Below, one piece after another: positions 7,882 through 16,098 of a stretch of 64,000 nucleotides of DNA (its first letter is position 1; every line of letters begins with the position of its first letter). The position numbers were made by a program, and so were the translations under genes. The notes under the pieces are model-generated. The model was not told where the DNA came from, did not search any database, and saw nothing but the letters and a program-made list of their open reading frames with translations. Source of the stretch: Neisseria sp. KEM232 (GTDB taxonomy: Bacteria > Pseudomonadota > Gammaproteobacteria > Burkholderiales > Neisseriaceae); the NCBI RefSeq assembly GCF_002237445.1, contig NZ_CP022527.1, forward strand, positions 310,001 through 374,000. Direction: 5' to 3'.

Positions 7882-9024
7882 ATGACCGATTACACCCTCT
7901 TCGCCACCTGCCCGCGCGGCCTCGAAACCGTTCTCGCGCAAGAACTCGCCGGCCAAGGCTGCACACACATCCAAGCCGCCGACGGCGGCGCGTCCTGCCA
8001 AGGCGGCCTCGAACAAATCTACCGCGCCAACCTCCATTCCCGCACCGCCTCCCGCGTCCTCGTCCGCCTCGCCCGCGGCGCATACCGCAGCGAAAACGAC
8101 CTCTACCGCCTCGCCCGCAACATCCCCTGGCACGAATGGTTTTCAGACGGCCACACCATAAAAGTCCACAGCGAAGGCCGCCGCGCCGCCGTCAAAAGCC
8201 TCGACTTCGTCAGCCTCAAAACCAAAGACGCCCTCTGCGACCACTTCCGCGAGCGCACCGGCCGCCGCCCCTCGGTAGACAAACACCGCCCCGACATCCG
8301 CATCCGCGTCTTCCTCGACGACAAAACCGCGCAAATCTTCCTCGACACCAGCGGCGAAGCCCTGTTCAAACGCGGCTACCGCCAAGACACCGGCGAAGCC
8401 CCCCTGCGCGAAAACCTCGCCGCCGGCCTCCTCCTCCTTGCCGGTTACGACGGCAGTCAGCCCTTCCAAGACCCCTTCTGCGGCAGCGGCACCCTCGCCA
8501 TCGAAGCCGCCTGGATCGCCCTTAACCGCGCCCCCGGCCTCATGCGCCGCTTCGGTTTCGAAAAATTGGCCGTGCACGATCCCGCCCTGTGGGCGCGCCT
8601 CAAAGCCCAAGCCCGCGCCCAAATCAAAAACAGGCCGTCTGAAAACATCGCCGCCGGCGACAACGACCGCGCCATGACCCGCGCCGCCCTCACCAATGCC
8701 CGCGCCGCCGAAGCCGATATGTTCATCGACATCGTCACCTGCGACGCACAAGACGCCCGCCCCAACGGCGGGGGCGGCATCATGCTCTCCAACCCGCCCT
8801 ACGGCGTGCGCCTGGCCGAAATCCAAAGCCTGCACGCCCTCTACCCGCAACTCGGGAGCTGGCTCAAACAACACTACGCAGGCTGGCTCGTCGGCATGTT
8901 CACGGGCGACCGCGACATGCCCAAAATCATGCGCCTCACCCCCAAACGCAAAATCCCCCTCTACAACGGCAAACTCGACTGCCGCCTCTTCCTCCTCGAC
9001 ATGGTGGCCGGCAGCAACCGCTGA
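7882..9024 (+). CDS. THUMP-domain class I RNA methyltransferase (RlmL N-half type)
   Basis: 380 residues: an N-terminal THUMP domain (about 1-150, beginning TLFATCPRGLETVLAQEL) and a C-terminal Rossmann methyltransferase with SAM loop FQDPFCGSGTLAIEAAW (about 195-210) and catalytic motif SNPPYGVRL (about 307). This is the layout of the m2G2445-forming N-terminal half of RlmL (YcbY), without the C-terminal RlmK half found in enterobacterial fusions. It probably modifies 23S rRNA G2445. An uptake sequence at about codon 255 is translated as RPSEN. Confidence 0.85.
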   Translation: MTDYTLFATCPRGLETVLAQELAGQGCTHIQAADGGASCQGGLEQIYRANLHSRTASRVLVRLARGAYRSENDLYRLARNIPWHEWFSDGHTIKVHSEGRRAAVKSLDFVSLKTKDALCDHFRERTGRRPSVDKHRPDIRIRVFLDDKTAQIFLDTSGEALFKRGYRQDTGEAPLRENLAAGLLLLAGYDGSQPFQDPFCGSGTLAIEAAWIALNRAPGLMRRFGFEKLAVHDPALWARLKAQARAQIKNRPSENIAAGDNDRAMTRAALTNARAAEADMFIDIVTCDAQDARPNGGGGIMLSNPPYGVRLAEIQSLHALYPQLGSWLKQHYAGWLVGMFTGDRDMPKIMRLTPKRKIPLYNGKLDCRLFLLDMVAGSNR

Positions 9025-9031
9025 ACATAAA

Positions 9032-9062
9032 AGGCCGTCTGAAAAACTGTTTCAGACGGCCT
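9032..9062 (+). terminator. Inverted uptake-sequence pair after the rlmL-like gene
   Basis: AGGCCGTCTGAA and TTCAGACGGCCT are separated by only 7 bases, giving a tight 12-bp stem seven bases after the stop codon. Confidence 0.6.
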
Positions 9063-9281
9063 GAAGTTGTGAAGGGCAGTTGTAGGCCGACATGGTGCGT
9101 TACATCGGTTTTGAATGATTGTTTGCTTTCGTTTGTTTTTCTATATGTTATTGAATAGTAAATTTATAAAAGAAAATGATTGGTAAATCGGCTGGTCTGC
9201 TTGCTGGATTAAGAGTACTGTTTGGAAACGGTTAGATGAACCTTATTGATTACTCAATTCTCAGCTAACAAGGAGATTAAA
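9063..9281 (+). other. AT-rich intergenic leader
   Basis: About 220 bases, noticeably AT-richer than the flanking genes, lead into the small ORF at 9282. I see no second gene. The sequence holds several A/T runs (e.g. AATAGTAAATTTATAAAAG around 9160) that could contain a promoter. Confidence 0.4.
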
Positions 9282-9455
9282 ATGGCGTATTTTGTTGTTA
9301 CTTCCAACTCAGGAAACAAGGCAATTATTAATGGCAATAATGTATCGAAAGTTGTTGATTTCGGGTCATTCTGAACGATTTATCAAGGTGCTGATACTAA
9401 TAATTACCAAGTTAAGGAAACCTTGCAGCAGATTTTAGACAATTTACAGAATTAG
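9282..9455 (+). pseudogene. Small ORF of 57 codons interrupted by an in-frame TGA
   Basis: A strong ribosome binding site (AAGGAGATTAAA) precedes ATG at 9282. The frame reads MAYFVVTSNSGNKAIING, then NVSKVVDFGSF, meets TGA at 9372-9374, and continues in the same frame with TIYQGADTNNYQVKETLQQI to a TAG at 9453. A rho-independent terminator follows at 9483. The good leader, the terminator and the continued protein-like frame suggest a real small gene with one nonsense change (TGG to TGA would restore Trp). A 30-residue product could still be made. I recognise no family. Confidence 0.6.
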
Positions 9456-9482
9456 TTTGAAATCGGTTTATTTTATAAACGA

Positions 9483-9517
9483 CAGTGCCGGTTCTGTTAC
9501 TCTGGCACTGTTTTTTT
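9483..9517 (+). terminator. Rho-independent terminator
   Basis: The stem CAGTGCC / GGCACTG has a 14-base loop followed by seven T residues. It closes the small-ORF transcription unit and lies 26 bases before the next gene. Confidence 0.85.
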
Positions 9518-9542
9518 ATTTTCCAAATAAGGAGTTTAAGTC

Positions 9543-9842
9543 ATGTCCCGTTTGTTTTGGATGCTGGCGGCCGTTATGCCCGCCGTTGTTGCAGCCGCCG
9601 ACAGTTATGAAATCGAAAGATTGGAACGCAAATGTACTTTGGAGCGGGAATCTTTGCTGCGCCATCGCAACGGCACGCCGTCTTGCGAACAATTGGACAG
9701 GATCTACGGCCGACCGCCGAAAACAGAACCCGTCGTTATTGTCCAACCGGCGGAAGAAAAATACACGGATTACCGCTGGAACGACGGCTATAAACAAAAT
9801 TGCCTTCATGACAAAAAAGGCAACGTCGTCAGTTGCTATTGA
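9543..9842 (+). CDS. Hypothetical small secreted protein
   Basis: A 99-residue protein with a signal peptide (MSRLFWMLAAVMPAVVAAAD, cleavage near residue 19). The mature part has four cysteines (ERKCTLE, PSCEQL, QNCLHD, VSCY), so two disulphides are possible. AAGGAG lies 8-10 bases before the ATG. No family recognised; a periplasmic or surface protein is likely. It has its own terminator-like uptake-sequence pair downstream. Confidence 0.65.
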   Translation: MSRLFWMLAAVMPAVVAAADSYEIERLERKCTLERESLLRHRNGTPSCEQLDRIYGRPPKTEPVVIVQPAEEKYTDYRWNDGYKQNCLHDKKGNVVSCY

Positions 9843-9857
9843 ATACAAGTGAATATG

Positions 9858-9887
9858 AGGCCGTCTGAAAAGCGTTTCAGACGACCT
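9858..9887. terminator. Mixed-dialect uptake-sequence pair between convergent genes
   Basis: AGGCCGTCTGAA (9858-9869) faces TTCAGACGACCT (9876-9887). The right arm is the AGGTCGTCTGAA dialect that otherwise clusters in the nad region, so the stem has one mismatch. Confidence 0.5.
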
Positions 9888-9908
9888 CTTGTCTTTTGCG
9901 CAGCGGGT

Positions 9909-11030
9909 TTACCAGTGCGCCATATTGTCGCGGTGGACGAGTTCTTCTTCCCAGACGTAGCCGAGTTTGGCGGCGATGTGTTCGGACGGGGTTTTCAGGA
10001 TGCGTTCGGTTTCGCCGCTGCCGTAGTTGGCGAGGCCGCGGGCGATTTCGCGGCCGTCGGCGTTGCAGATAGCGACGAGTCCGCCGCGGTGGAAGCTGCC
10101 TTCGACGGCGGTGCAGCCGACGGGCAGCAGGCTGCTGTGTTTTTTGACCAGGGCGGTTTCGGCTCCTGCGTCGACGGTGATTTTTCCGGCGGGACGGATG
10201 TGGCCGAGCAGCCATTGTTTGCGTGCGGCGATGCGGTTTTGGCTGCTGGTAAAAAGGGTGCCGATGTTTTCGCCGTCTGCCAGGCGCAGGAGGACGTCGG
10301 CTTCGCGGCCGGAGGCGACGACGGTGGCGGCGCCGCCCAAGGCGGCGCGTTTGGCGGCGCGCACTTTGGTGTACATGCCGCCCGTGCCGATGCCGCTGCC
10401 CGCGCCGCCCGCCATGTTTTCGAGTTCGGGGTGGTCGGCGGCGATACAGGCGATGAATTGCGCCTGCGGGTTTTTGCGCGGGTCGCTGTCGTAGAGGCCG
10501 CGCTGGTCGGTGAGGATGACGAGGGCGTCGGCGTCGATAAGGTTGGCGACGAGGGCGGCGAGGGTGTCGTTGTCGCCGAGTTTGATTTCGTCGGTGGTGA
10601 CGGTGTCGTTTTCGTTGATGACGGGGACAATGCCTTTGTCCAGCAGGGTTTTGAGGGTGCTGCGGGCGTTGAGGTAGCGGGTGCGGCTGCTGAGGTCTTC
10701 GTGGGTGAGGAGGATTTGCGCGGTGTGGATGCCGTGCGGGCGGAAGGCGGCTTCGTAGGCTTGGGCGATGCCCGTCTGGCCGACGGCGGCAGCGGCCTGG
10801 AGTTCGTTGAGGGCGGTGGGGCGGTGCGGCCAGCCGAGGCGTTTGATGCCTTCGGCGATGGCGCCGCTGGAAACGAAGACGATGCGGATACCGCGCTGTT
10901 TGAGGGCGGCGATTTGCGATGCCCAACGGTTGAGGGCGTCTTGGTCGATGCCGCGCCCTTCGGCGGTGACGAGGCTGGAGCCGGCTTTGACGACGATCAG
11001 GCGGGCTTGGGCGATGTTGGGGTTTTCCAT
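9909..11030 (-). CDS. proB: Glutamate 5-kinase
   Basis: ProB phosphorylates glutamate to glutamyl 5-phosphate, the first and feedback-controlled step of proline synthesis. The 373-residue protein has an amino-acid kinase domain (about 1-260: VVKAGSSLV, FVSSGAIAEG, VINENDTVTTDEIKLGDND, ILTDQRGLYDSDPR, GTGGMYTKVRAA) and a C-terminal PUA domain (about 280-365: GKITVDAGAETALV, SLLPVGCTAVEG, REIARGLANYGS). The PUA-containing form is the normal long bacterial version. It starts 48 bases after the DUF2818 gene, so the two may be co-transcribed. proA is not in the window. Confidence 0.95.
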   Translation of the reverse strand: MENPNIAQARLIVVKAGSSLVTAEGRGIDQDALNRWASQIAALKQRGIRIVFVSSGAIAEGIKRLGWPHRPTALNELQAAAAVGQTGIAQAYEAAFRPHGIHTAQILLTHEDLSSRTRYLNARSTLKTLLDKGIVPVINENDTVTTDEIKLGDNDTLAALVANLIDADALVILTDQRGLYDSDPRKNPQAQFIACIAADHPELENMAGGAGSGIGTGGMYTKVRAAKRAALGGAATVVASGREADVLLRLADGENIGTLFTSSQNRIAARKQWLLGHIRPAGKITVDAGAETALVKKHSSLLPVGCTAVEGSFHRGGLVAICNADGREIARGLANYGSGETERILKTPSEHIAAKLGYVWEEELVHRDNMAHW

Positions 11031-11078
11031 GTTTTTTCCTTTGTTTGTATTTGTCGGACGGTGTTTCGGAATGCAGGT

Positions 11079-11378
11079 TTACTGTTTGTCGCGCTCCTGC
11101 CAGAAATAACGCCAGACGAAGCCGGGGAAGGCGGCGACGAGGAACAGGCAGGCGCAGACGGCATAAAATTCCCAGCCCTGCGGGTGGACGCTGCCGGCGC
11201 GGCTTTCGAGCAGGCGGGCGAGCGCGCCGGTGAGGACGAAGGCGGCGGCCAGTTCGAGCAGGTGGTGTCCGGCGTGTTTGCGCGGCAGGGCTTTGACGCC
11301 GAACAGGCGCGTGCTGAGGAAGGGCAGGTTGGCCAGGATGAGGGCGAGGGCGATGAGGGTGTACATGGGGGCGGTCAT
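11079..11378 (-). CDS. DUF2818 family inner-membrane protein
   Basis: 99 residues with three predicted membrane segments (about 5-21, 41-57 and 72-92). The HHLLELAAAFVLTGALARLLE segment and the WEFYAVCACLFLVAAFPGFV segment match the DUF2818 family of betaproteobacteria. Function is unknown. In many betaproteobacteria this family follows the nuo operon; here it precedes proB. Confidence 0.75.
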   Translation of the reverse strand: MTAPMYTLIALALILANLPFLSTRLFGVKALPRKHAGHHLLELAAAFVLTGALARLLESRAGSVHPQGWEFYAVCACLFLVAAFPGFVWRYFWQERDKQ

Positions 11379-11486
11379 GATGTGTCCGTGTTTTGTGTTG
11401 TTGCAACGCCGTCCCGCACAGGCGGGGCGGTCTGCCGTATAGGCCGTCTGAAATCGCAGTGCTGCTTCGGCGCAGGTAAAAAAGGG

Positions 11487-11628
11487 CTAGTCCAAATCGA
11501 CGTGCAGGATGTGCTGTCCGCAGTGCAGGCAGCGGAAGAGGCAGCCGACTGCCGAGCCGTCAGTGTCGGCCTTCACGGCAAATCTTTCGCGGGGGGGGAA
11601 TGCGGTTTTAACTTCGTTGGAGTGTCGC
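11487..11628 (-). pseudogene. C-terminal remnant of a CbrC-like (UPF0167) protein
   Basis: The minus strand between an uptake sequence and the stop at 11487 encodes AVKADTDGSAVGCLFR, CLHCGQHILHVDLD and stop, which resembles the conserved CxxC-containing end of CbrC/UPF0167 proteins. Upstream, the frame crosses a run of eight C residues (11592-11599 on the plus strand appears as G8) and then reaches a stop inside the uptake sequence. No N-terminal half is present, so this is a relic. Homology is from memory of the family motif. Confidence 0.5.
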
Positions 11629-11629
11629 T

Positions 11630-11772
11630 TTCAGACGGCCTCACCGCCTCTTGGCGCGGCAGTTTGAGGCCGTCTGAAAACTATGCGGTGCGGGTGCATT
11701 GTAACTGTTTTTGCCGCATCAGGCCGTCTGAAAAGGCCGTCTGAAACCGTTCTTTCGGCTTTCAGACGGCCT
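11630..11772. repeat. Cluster of five uptake sequences upstream of fabI
   Basis: Five exact AG-type 12-mers occur in 143 bases: 11630-11641 (minus), 11667-11678, 11721-11732, 11734-11745 (plus) and 11761-11772 (minus). The last two face each other as a hairpin immediately before the fabI promoter. Confidence 0.9.
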
Positions 11773-11796
11773 TTTCCCATGCCCGGCAATCTCGGC

Positions 11797-11802
11797 TATA
11801 AT
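11797..11802 (+). promoter_or_regulatory. Probable fabI -10 element
   Basis: TATAAT lies 41 bases before the fabI start. The matching -35 region (around 11774, TTTCCC) is weak, so only the -10 is convincing. Confidence 0.5.
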
Positions 11803-11842
11803 CGCGCCCGTTTTTTGACAATCTCACAATAAGGACAAGCAA

Positions 11843-12625
11843 ATGGGCTTTCTGCAAGGCAAAAAAATCCTGATTACCGGCATGATTTCCGAGCGCTCCA
11901 TCGCCTACGGCATCGCCCGCGCCTGCCGCGAACAGGGCGCGGAACTGGCGTTCACCTATGTGGTGGACAAACTCGAAGAGCGCGTGCGCAAAATGGCCGC
12001 AGAGCTCGGTTCGGAGCTGGTGTTCCGCTGTGACGTGCAGAGCGATGCGGAAATTGCCGCCCTGTTTGCCGATCTCGGCAAATCGTGGGACGGGCTCGAC
12101 GGCCTGGTTCACGCCATTGCCTTCGCGCCGAAAGAAGCGCTGGACGGCGATTTTCTTGACAGCATCAGCCGCGAAGCCTTCAACACCGCTCACGACGTGT
12201 CGGCCTACAGCCTGCCCGCGCTGGTGAAGGCCGCCCGCCCGATGATGAAAGGCCGCAATGCCGCCGTCGTCGCCCTCACCTATCTGGGTGCGGTGCGCGC
12301 GATTCCGAACTACAACGTGATGGGTTTGGCCAAAGCCAGCCTCGAGGCCGCCATCCGCTTCACCGCCTCTTCCGTCGGCCGCGACGGTATCCGATGCAAC
12401 GGCATTTCCGCCGGCCCGATCAAAACGCTGGCCGCTTCGGGCATCGCCGATTTCGGCAAGCTGCTCAAACACGTTGCCGACCAAAACCCGCTCGGCCGCA
12501 ACGTTACCATCGAAGAAGTGGGCAACACCGCCGCCTTCCTGCTGTCCGATTTGTCTTCCGGCATCACCGGCGAGATTACCTATGTCGACGGCGGTTACAG
12601 CATCAACGCCCTTTCCGTGGTGTAA
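11843..12625 (+). CDS. fabI: Enoyl-[acyl-carrier-protein] reductase (NADH)
   Basis: FabI reduces trans-2-enoyl-ACP in the last step of each fatty-acid elongation cycle and is the target of triclosan. The 260-residue short-chain dehydrogenase has the FabI glycine motif (ITGMISERSIAYGIA), LVHAIAFAPKEAL, the catalytic YLGAVRAIPNYNVMGLAKA (Tyr-x6-Tyr-x6-Lys), and ISAGPIKTLAASGI. AAGGACAAGCAA precedes the ATG. kdsA follows 70 bases later on the same strand. Confidence 0.96.
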   Translation: MGFLQGKKILITGMISERSIAYGIARACREQGAELAFTYVVDKLEERVRKMAAELGSELVFRCDVQSDAEIAALFADLGKSWDGLDGLVHAIAFAPKEALDGDFLDSISREAFNTAHDVSAYSLPALVKAARPMMKGRNAAVVALTYLGAVRAIPNYNVMGLAKASLEAAIRFTASSVGRDGIRCNGISAGPIKTLAASGIADFGKLLKHVADQNPLGRNVTIEEVGNTAAFLLSDLSSGITGEITYVDGGYSINALSVV

Positions 12626-12695
12626 ACCCGTCCGCTTGGCGGCGCAGGCATCGTCCCGCGCCGTTTTTTGTCCGCACGTTACGAAAGAAAACGCC

Positions 12696-13538
12696 ATGAT
12701 CGTCTCCATCAACGGCATCACCGTCTCCAACACCGCACCCTTCGTCCTCTTCGGCGGCCTCAACGTCCTCGAAGACCTCGATTCCACCCTCTTTGCCTGC
12801 GAAAAATACGTCGAAGTCACCCGCAAGCTCGGCATTCCCTATGTTTTCAAAGCCTCCTTCGACAAGGCCAACCGCTCGTCCGTGCACTCCTACCGCGGCG
12901 TCGGCCTGGAAAAAGGCATGGAAATCTTCGCCGCCGTGAAACGCGAGTTCGGCGTGCCCGTTATCACCGACGTGCACGAACCCTACCAGTGCGCGCCCGT
13001 TGCCGAAGTGTGCGACGTGCTGCAACTGCCCGCCTTCCTTGCCCGCCAAACCGACCTCGTGCAGGCCATGGCCGCGACCGGCCGCGTCGTCAACATCAAA
13101 AAACCGCAGTTTCTCAGCCCGTCGCAGATGAAAAACATCGTCGAAAAATTCAAAGAAGCGGGCAACGGCAAACTGATTCTGTGCGAGCGTGGCAGCAGCT
13201 TCGGCTACGACAACCTCGTCGTCGACATGCTCGGCTTCGGCGTGATGAAAAAAGCCAACCCCGACGTGCCCGTGATTTTCGACGTCACCCACGCCCTGCA
13301 AACCCGCGATTCCGGCTCGGCCGCATCGGGCGGCCGCCGCGCGCAGGTGCTCGATCTCGCGCTCGCGGGCATGGCCGTCGGCCTCGCCGGCCTGTTCATC
13401 GAAGCCCATCCCGACCCCGACCGCGCCAAATGCGACGGCCCCAGCGCCCTGCCGCTGGACAAACTGGAAGATTTCCTCGCCCGCGTCAAAGCCGTCGACG
13501 ACTTGGTCAAATCCTTCCCGCCGCTCGAAATCGGCTGA
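12696..13538 (+). CDS. kdsA: 3-deoxy-D-manno-octulosonate 8-phosphate synthase
   Basis: KdsA condenses phosphoenolpyruvate with arabinose 5-phosphate to form KDO 8-phosphate for lipooligosaccharide. The 280-residue barrel shows FGGLNVLEDLDSTL, YVFKASFDKANRSS, ITDVHEPYQ, LPAFLARQTDLVQA, VNIKKPQFLSPSQM, CERGSSFGYDNLVVD and IEAHPDPDRAKCDGPSALPL. The VNIKKPQF segment has Asn rather than Cys at the metal position, as in the metal-independent class. ATG at 12696 is chosen because the conserved start MIVSINGITVS begins there. Confidence 0.95.
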   Translation: MIVSINGITVSNTAPFVLFGGLNVLEDLDSTLFACEKYVEVTRKLGIPYVFKASFDKANRSSVHSYRGVGLEKGMEIFAAVKREFGVPVITDVHEPYQCAPVAEVCDVLQLPAFLARQTDLVQAMAATGRVVNIKKPQFLSPSQMKNIVEKFKEAGNGKLILCERGSSFGYDNLVVDMLGFGVMKKANPDVPVIFDVTHALQTRDSGSAASGGRRAQVLDLALAGMAVGLAGLFIEAHPDPDRAKCDGPSALPLDKLEDFLARVKAVDDLVKSFPPLEIG

Positions 13539-13542
13539 CAAA

Positions 13543-13583
13543 AGGCCGTCTGAAAAACCGTTTTACAGGTTTTCAGACGGCCT
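13543..13583 (+). terminator. Uptake-sequence hairpin terminator after kdsA
   Basis: AGGCCGTCTGAA and its complement pair around about 17 bases (with an inner AAACC/GGTTT extension) and are followed by TTTTT. Confidence 0.75.
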
Positions 13584-13693
13584 TTTTAACGCGTGCCCGG
13601 CCGACATGACGAACAGTTTTCCCGATGGAAAAAAAGCCGGTTATCCGCTAAAATCCGCCGCCATAAAGACACAACAATAAACCCGCCACGTTC

Positions 13694-15112
13694 ATGACCG
13701 AAAACGCCGAATCACTCTTCCAGCAGGTACGGCAGTACCTCACCGCCGTGCCCACCGACTACGCCGCCGCCCTGCCCCTGTTGGAAAAGGCGGCCGAAGC
13801 CGGCCATGCCGAAGCGGCGTTCCAACTGGGCGGCTGCATGCAGTACGGCATGGGCACCGAACCCAACCGCGTACAAGCCACCTACTGGCTGCGCAAAGCC
13901 GCCGAAGGCGGCCACACTACCGCCCGCTACAACCTCGCCCTCCTGCGCGAAGACAACGGCGTCCCCGTTGAAACCGTCATCCCCGCCTATCTCTCGCTGG
14001 CCGAAGAAGGCCACACCGACGCGCAGGTGCGCGTCATGCACTATTACGCCGAAAAACAAGACGAACGCGCCGTTCATTGGGCGCAGCAGGCGGCGAAAAA
14101 CCACCATCCCCAAGCGCAAATCTTCCTCGCCCGCCACTACCAGCACAGCAAAGTCCCCAACCTGCCCGCCGCACACCAACTCTACCAGCAGGCCGCCGCG
14201 CAGGGCATCGTGTCTGCCCACTGGCAGCTGGCCAACCAGTTCCTGCACGGACAGGGCGTGCCGAAAAACCACAAACAGGCGCTCTACCATCTGCGCATCG
14301 CCGCCGAAGCCGACGTCGCCCCCGCCCAAGCCGAACTGGGCAAACTCCTGCTTGAAGGCCGCTACCTGCCGGCCGATGCCGAAGAAGGCATGAAATGGAT
14401 CAACAAGGCCGTGCGTCAGGAAGACGATGCCGCCTGCGCCTTCATCGCCAAACAATACCTGACGGGCGAACACATCGGCCGCGACTACAAAAAAGCCGCC
14501 CTCTACGCCGCCAAAGCCGCCCGCCACAACCAGCCCGACGCCCTCTGCCTGCTCGGCGACATCCGCCAATACGGCCTCGGCATCCAAACCGATCTCGAAA
14601 AAGCCCGCGAATACTACGAACACGCCGTCAAATACGGCAGCCTCGTCGCCATGCAGCGCCTGCTGATGCTCGACTCGCGCAGCCACGTCGACAACCCCGC
14701 CTACAATCAGGAAGTACTCGAATTCCAGCAGTCGCTCGAACGCAACTACCAATCCGGTTTCGCCCTCCACTACGGCATCGGCGTGGCACAGGATTTCGAA
14801 AGCGCCTTTGCCTACTACTCCATGGCCGCCCGCAACGGCCATCCCAAAGCGCAAACCAACCTCGGCATGATGTATTACAACGGCGAGGGCGTCGAAGCCG
14901 ACGCCAAACTGGCCGCCCGCTGGTTCACCCAAGCCGCCACCCAGGGCGACACCACCGCCCAATACAACCTCGCCTGCCTGCACTACTCCGGCACAGGCGT
15001 GCCGCAGGACACCGAAATCGCCTGCAAATGGCTGCAAACCGCCATCGACAGCGGCCACGACCACCCCGAAGAACTGCGCCGCCTGATGGAAGAATGGCGG
15101 GCGCACCCTTAA
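13694..15112 (+). CDS. Sel1-repeat (TPR-like) protein, cytoplasmic
   Basis: 472 residues with no signal peptide, built almost entirely from Sel1-like repeats of about 36 residues. Clear units are AGHAEAAFQLGGCMQYGMG, GGHTTARYNLALLRED, NGHPKAQTNLGMMYYNGEG and QGDTTAQYNLACLHYSGTG. Such solenoids are protein-interaction scaffolds. No enzymatic domain is seen. The gene stands alone between two uptake-sequence terminators. A secreted relative lies at 58.8 kb. Confidence 0.85.
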   Translation: MTENAESLFQQVRQYLTAVPTDYAAALPLLEKAAEAGHAEAAFQLGGCMQYGMGTEPNRVQATYWLRKAAEGGHTTARYNLALLREDNGVPVETVIPAYLSLAEEGHTDAQVRVMHYYAEKQDERAVHWAQQAAKNHHPQAQIFLARHYQHSKVPNLPAAHQLYQQAAAQGIVSAHWQLANQFLHGQGVPKNHKQALYHLRIAAEADVAPAQAELGKLLLEGRYLPADAEEGMKWINKAVRQEDDAACAFIAKQYLTGEHIGRDYKKAALYAAKAARHNQPDALCLLGDIRQYGLGIQTDLEKAREYYEHAVKYGSLVAMQRLLMLDSRSHVDNPAYNQEVLEFQQSLERNYQSGFALHYGIGVAQDFESAFAYYSMAARNGHPKAQTNLGMMYYNGEGVEADAKLAARWFTQAATQGDTTAQYNLACLHYSGTGVPQDTEIACKWLQTAIDSGHDHPEELRRLMEEWRAHP

Positions 15113-15145
15113 ACATTAAACATCAAACATCCGAACAAACCGAAA

Positions 15146-15182
15146 AGGCCGTCTGAAACCCCATCCCGTTTTCAGACGGCCT
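15146..15182 (+). terminator. Uptake-sequence hairpin terminator after the Sel1 gene
   Basis: A 12-bp uptake-sequence stem with a 13-base loop is followed by TTTTT. Confidence 0.75.
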
Positions 15183-15348
15183 TTTTGCGCCGCAGACCGC
15201 CCCGCCCTTTGTCCGAAACTGTCTTTTCCCACCGGCAAACGCGGCAGACAAATTCCCGCCGCCGAAAACGGCGGCCGCTTCCGTTACCGCTGCGGTAAAA
15301 AACGCGTCCGAACCGATGCTCTGACCGCCTTTCGCCCGAAATGCTTTG

Positions 15349-15389
15349 AGGCCGTCTGAAAACTCCGAATGGGAGTTTTCAGACGGCCT
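15349..15389. terminator. Extended uptake-sequence hairpin downstream of the lipoprotein gene
   Basis: The uptake-sequence arms are extended inward by AACTCC / GGAGTT around GAATG, giving a long stem. It lies just after the stop of the minus-strand lipoprotein gene. The 15183-15348 interval to its left holds no gene that I can support. Confidence 0.65.
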
Positions 15390-15411
15390 CAAATAATCTG
15401 CGCACGCAAAG

Positions 15412-15933
15412 CTAGTGCCTGCGCCGCAGCGAAAACATTCCCTTTCTGTCGGCATCAAAAACAAAACGCCCGTCCTGCACCGCCGCGTAAGTCTGCTGCT
15501 CCGACACAGGCTGCAAGCCCGCGTGTTCCAGCATATATTTCCCCACCTCGTCGGGCTTGGCGGTAATTGCGGCGGCCAGCTTGTCGAACAAATCGCGGCA
15601 CACGCCGCCCGCCGCCCAACCTGCGGCCGTATCCTCCATACACTGCCCGTTCAGCTCGTGCATATTTTCCGGAAACTTGCCGGTAAACGCGACAAAATTA
15701 CCCTCCGGCAACCCTTTAATCGGATAGCGGTAGGCCTTTTCGCCGTGCTCCCCTTCGCTGATTACCGGCTCGCCCAAAGGCAGTTTCGGCGCGAGCACCG
15801 CAATATCGATAAACTTCACGGTAAAGCCCGGTTTGGGCGGCATCAGCGCCGCATCGGCGGCAGGCTCACCGCCGCCGCAGGCCGCCAGCGCCGCCGCCAA
15901 GAGGGCGGCAGGCAGGTATTTTTTCATCATCAT
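15412..15933 (-). CDS. Hypothetical lipoprotein
   Basis: 173 residues beginning MMMKKYLPAALLAAALAACG. The LAAC lipobox puts the modified Cys at about position 19. The mature domain has a conserved-looking core (FIDIAVLAPKLPLGEPVISE, YRYPIKGLPEGNFVAF) and two more cysteines (GQCMED, GVCRDL). I do not recognise the family. The start at 15933 has AGAGGAA seven bases upstream; a longer frame exists but would place sequence before the signal peptide. It is divergent from parA across an uptake-sequence-rich gap. Confidence 0.75.
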   Translation of the reverse strand: MMMKKYLPAALLAAALAACGGGEPAADAALMPPKPGFTVKFIDIAVLAPKLPLGEPVISEGEHGEKAYRYPIKGLPEGNFVAFTGKFPENMHELNGQCMEDTAAGWAAGGVCRDLFDKLAAAITAKPDEVGKYMLEHAGLQPVSEQQTYAAVQDGRFVFDADRKGMFSLRRRH

Positions 15934-16098
15934 ACGGATTCCTCTGCAAAAAACAGCCGCCATTATAGACCTTCCGCCCGCGGGGCGCTAAGGCCGTCTG
16001 AAAGCGCAGAGCACCGCCGCGCCGCGCCCGAGTGCCGTTTCAGACGGCCGCAAATAACGGTACAATCCGCCCCCTTTCCAACCCGACCGGAAACCGTC

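Noticed and set aside
9372..9374. In-frame TGA as a selenocysteine codon
   Set aside because: No selenoprotein family resemblance and no obvious SECIS-type hairpin just downstream; a nonsense change or a short peptide is simpler.
9849..11744. Very long open frame (631 codons) on the plus strand
   Set aside because: It is the antisense shadow of proB, the DUF2818 gene and the gap beyond; the minus-strand proteins match known families throughout.
15123..15464. 113-codon minus-strand frame
   Set aside because: It consists largely of translated uptake sequences, overlaps the lipoprotein stop region and has no family signal.
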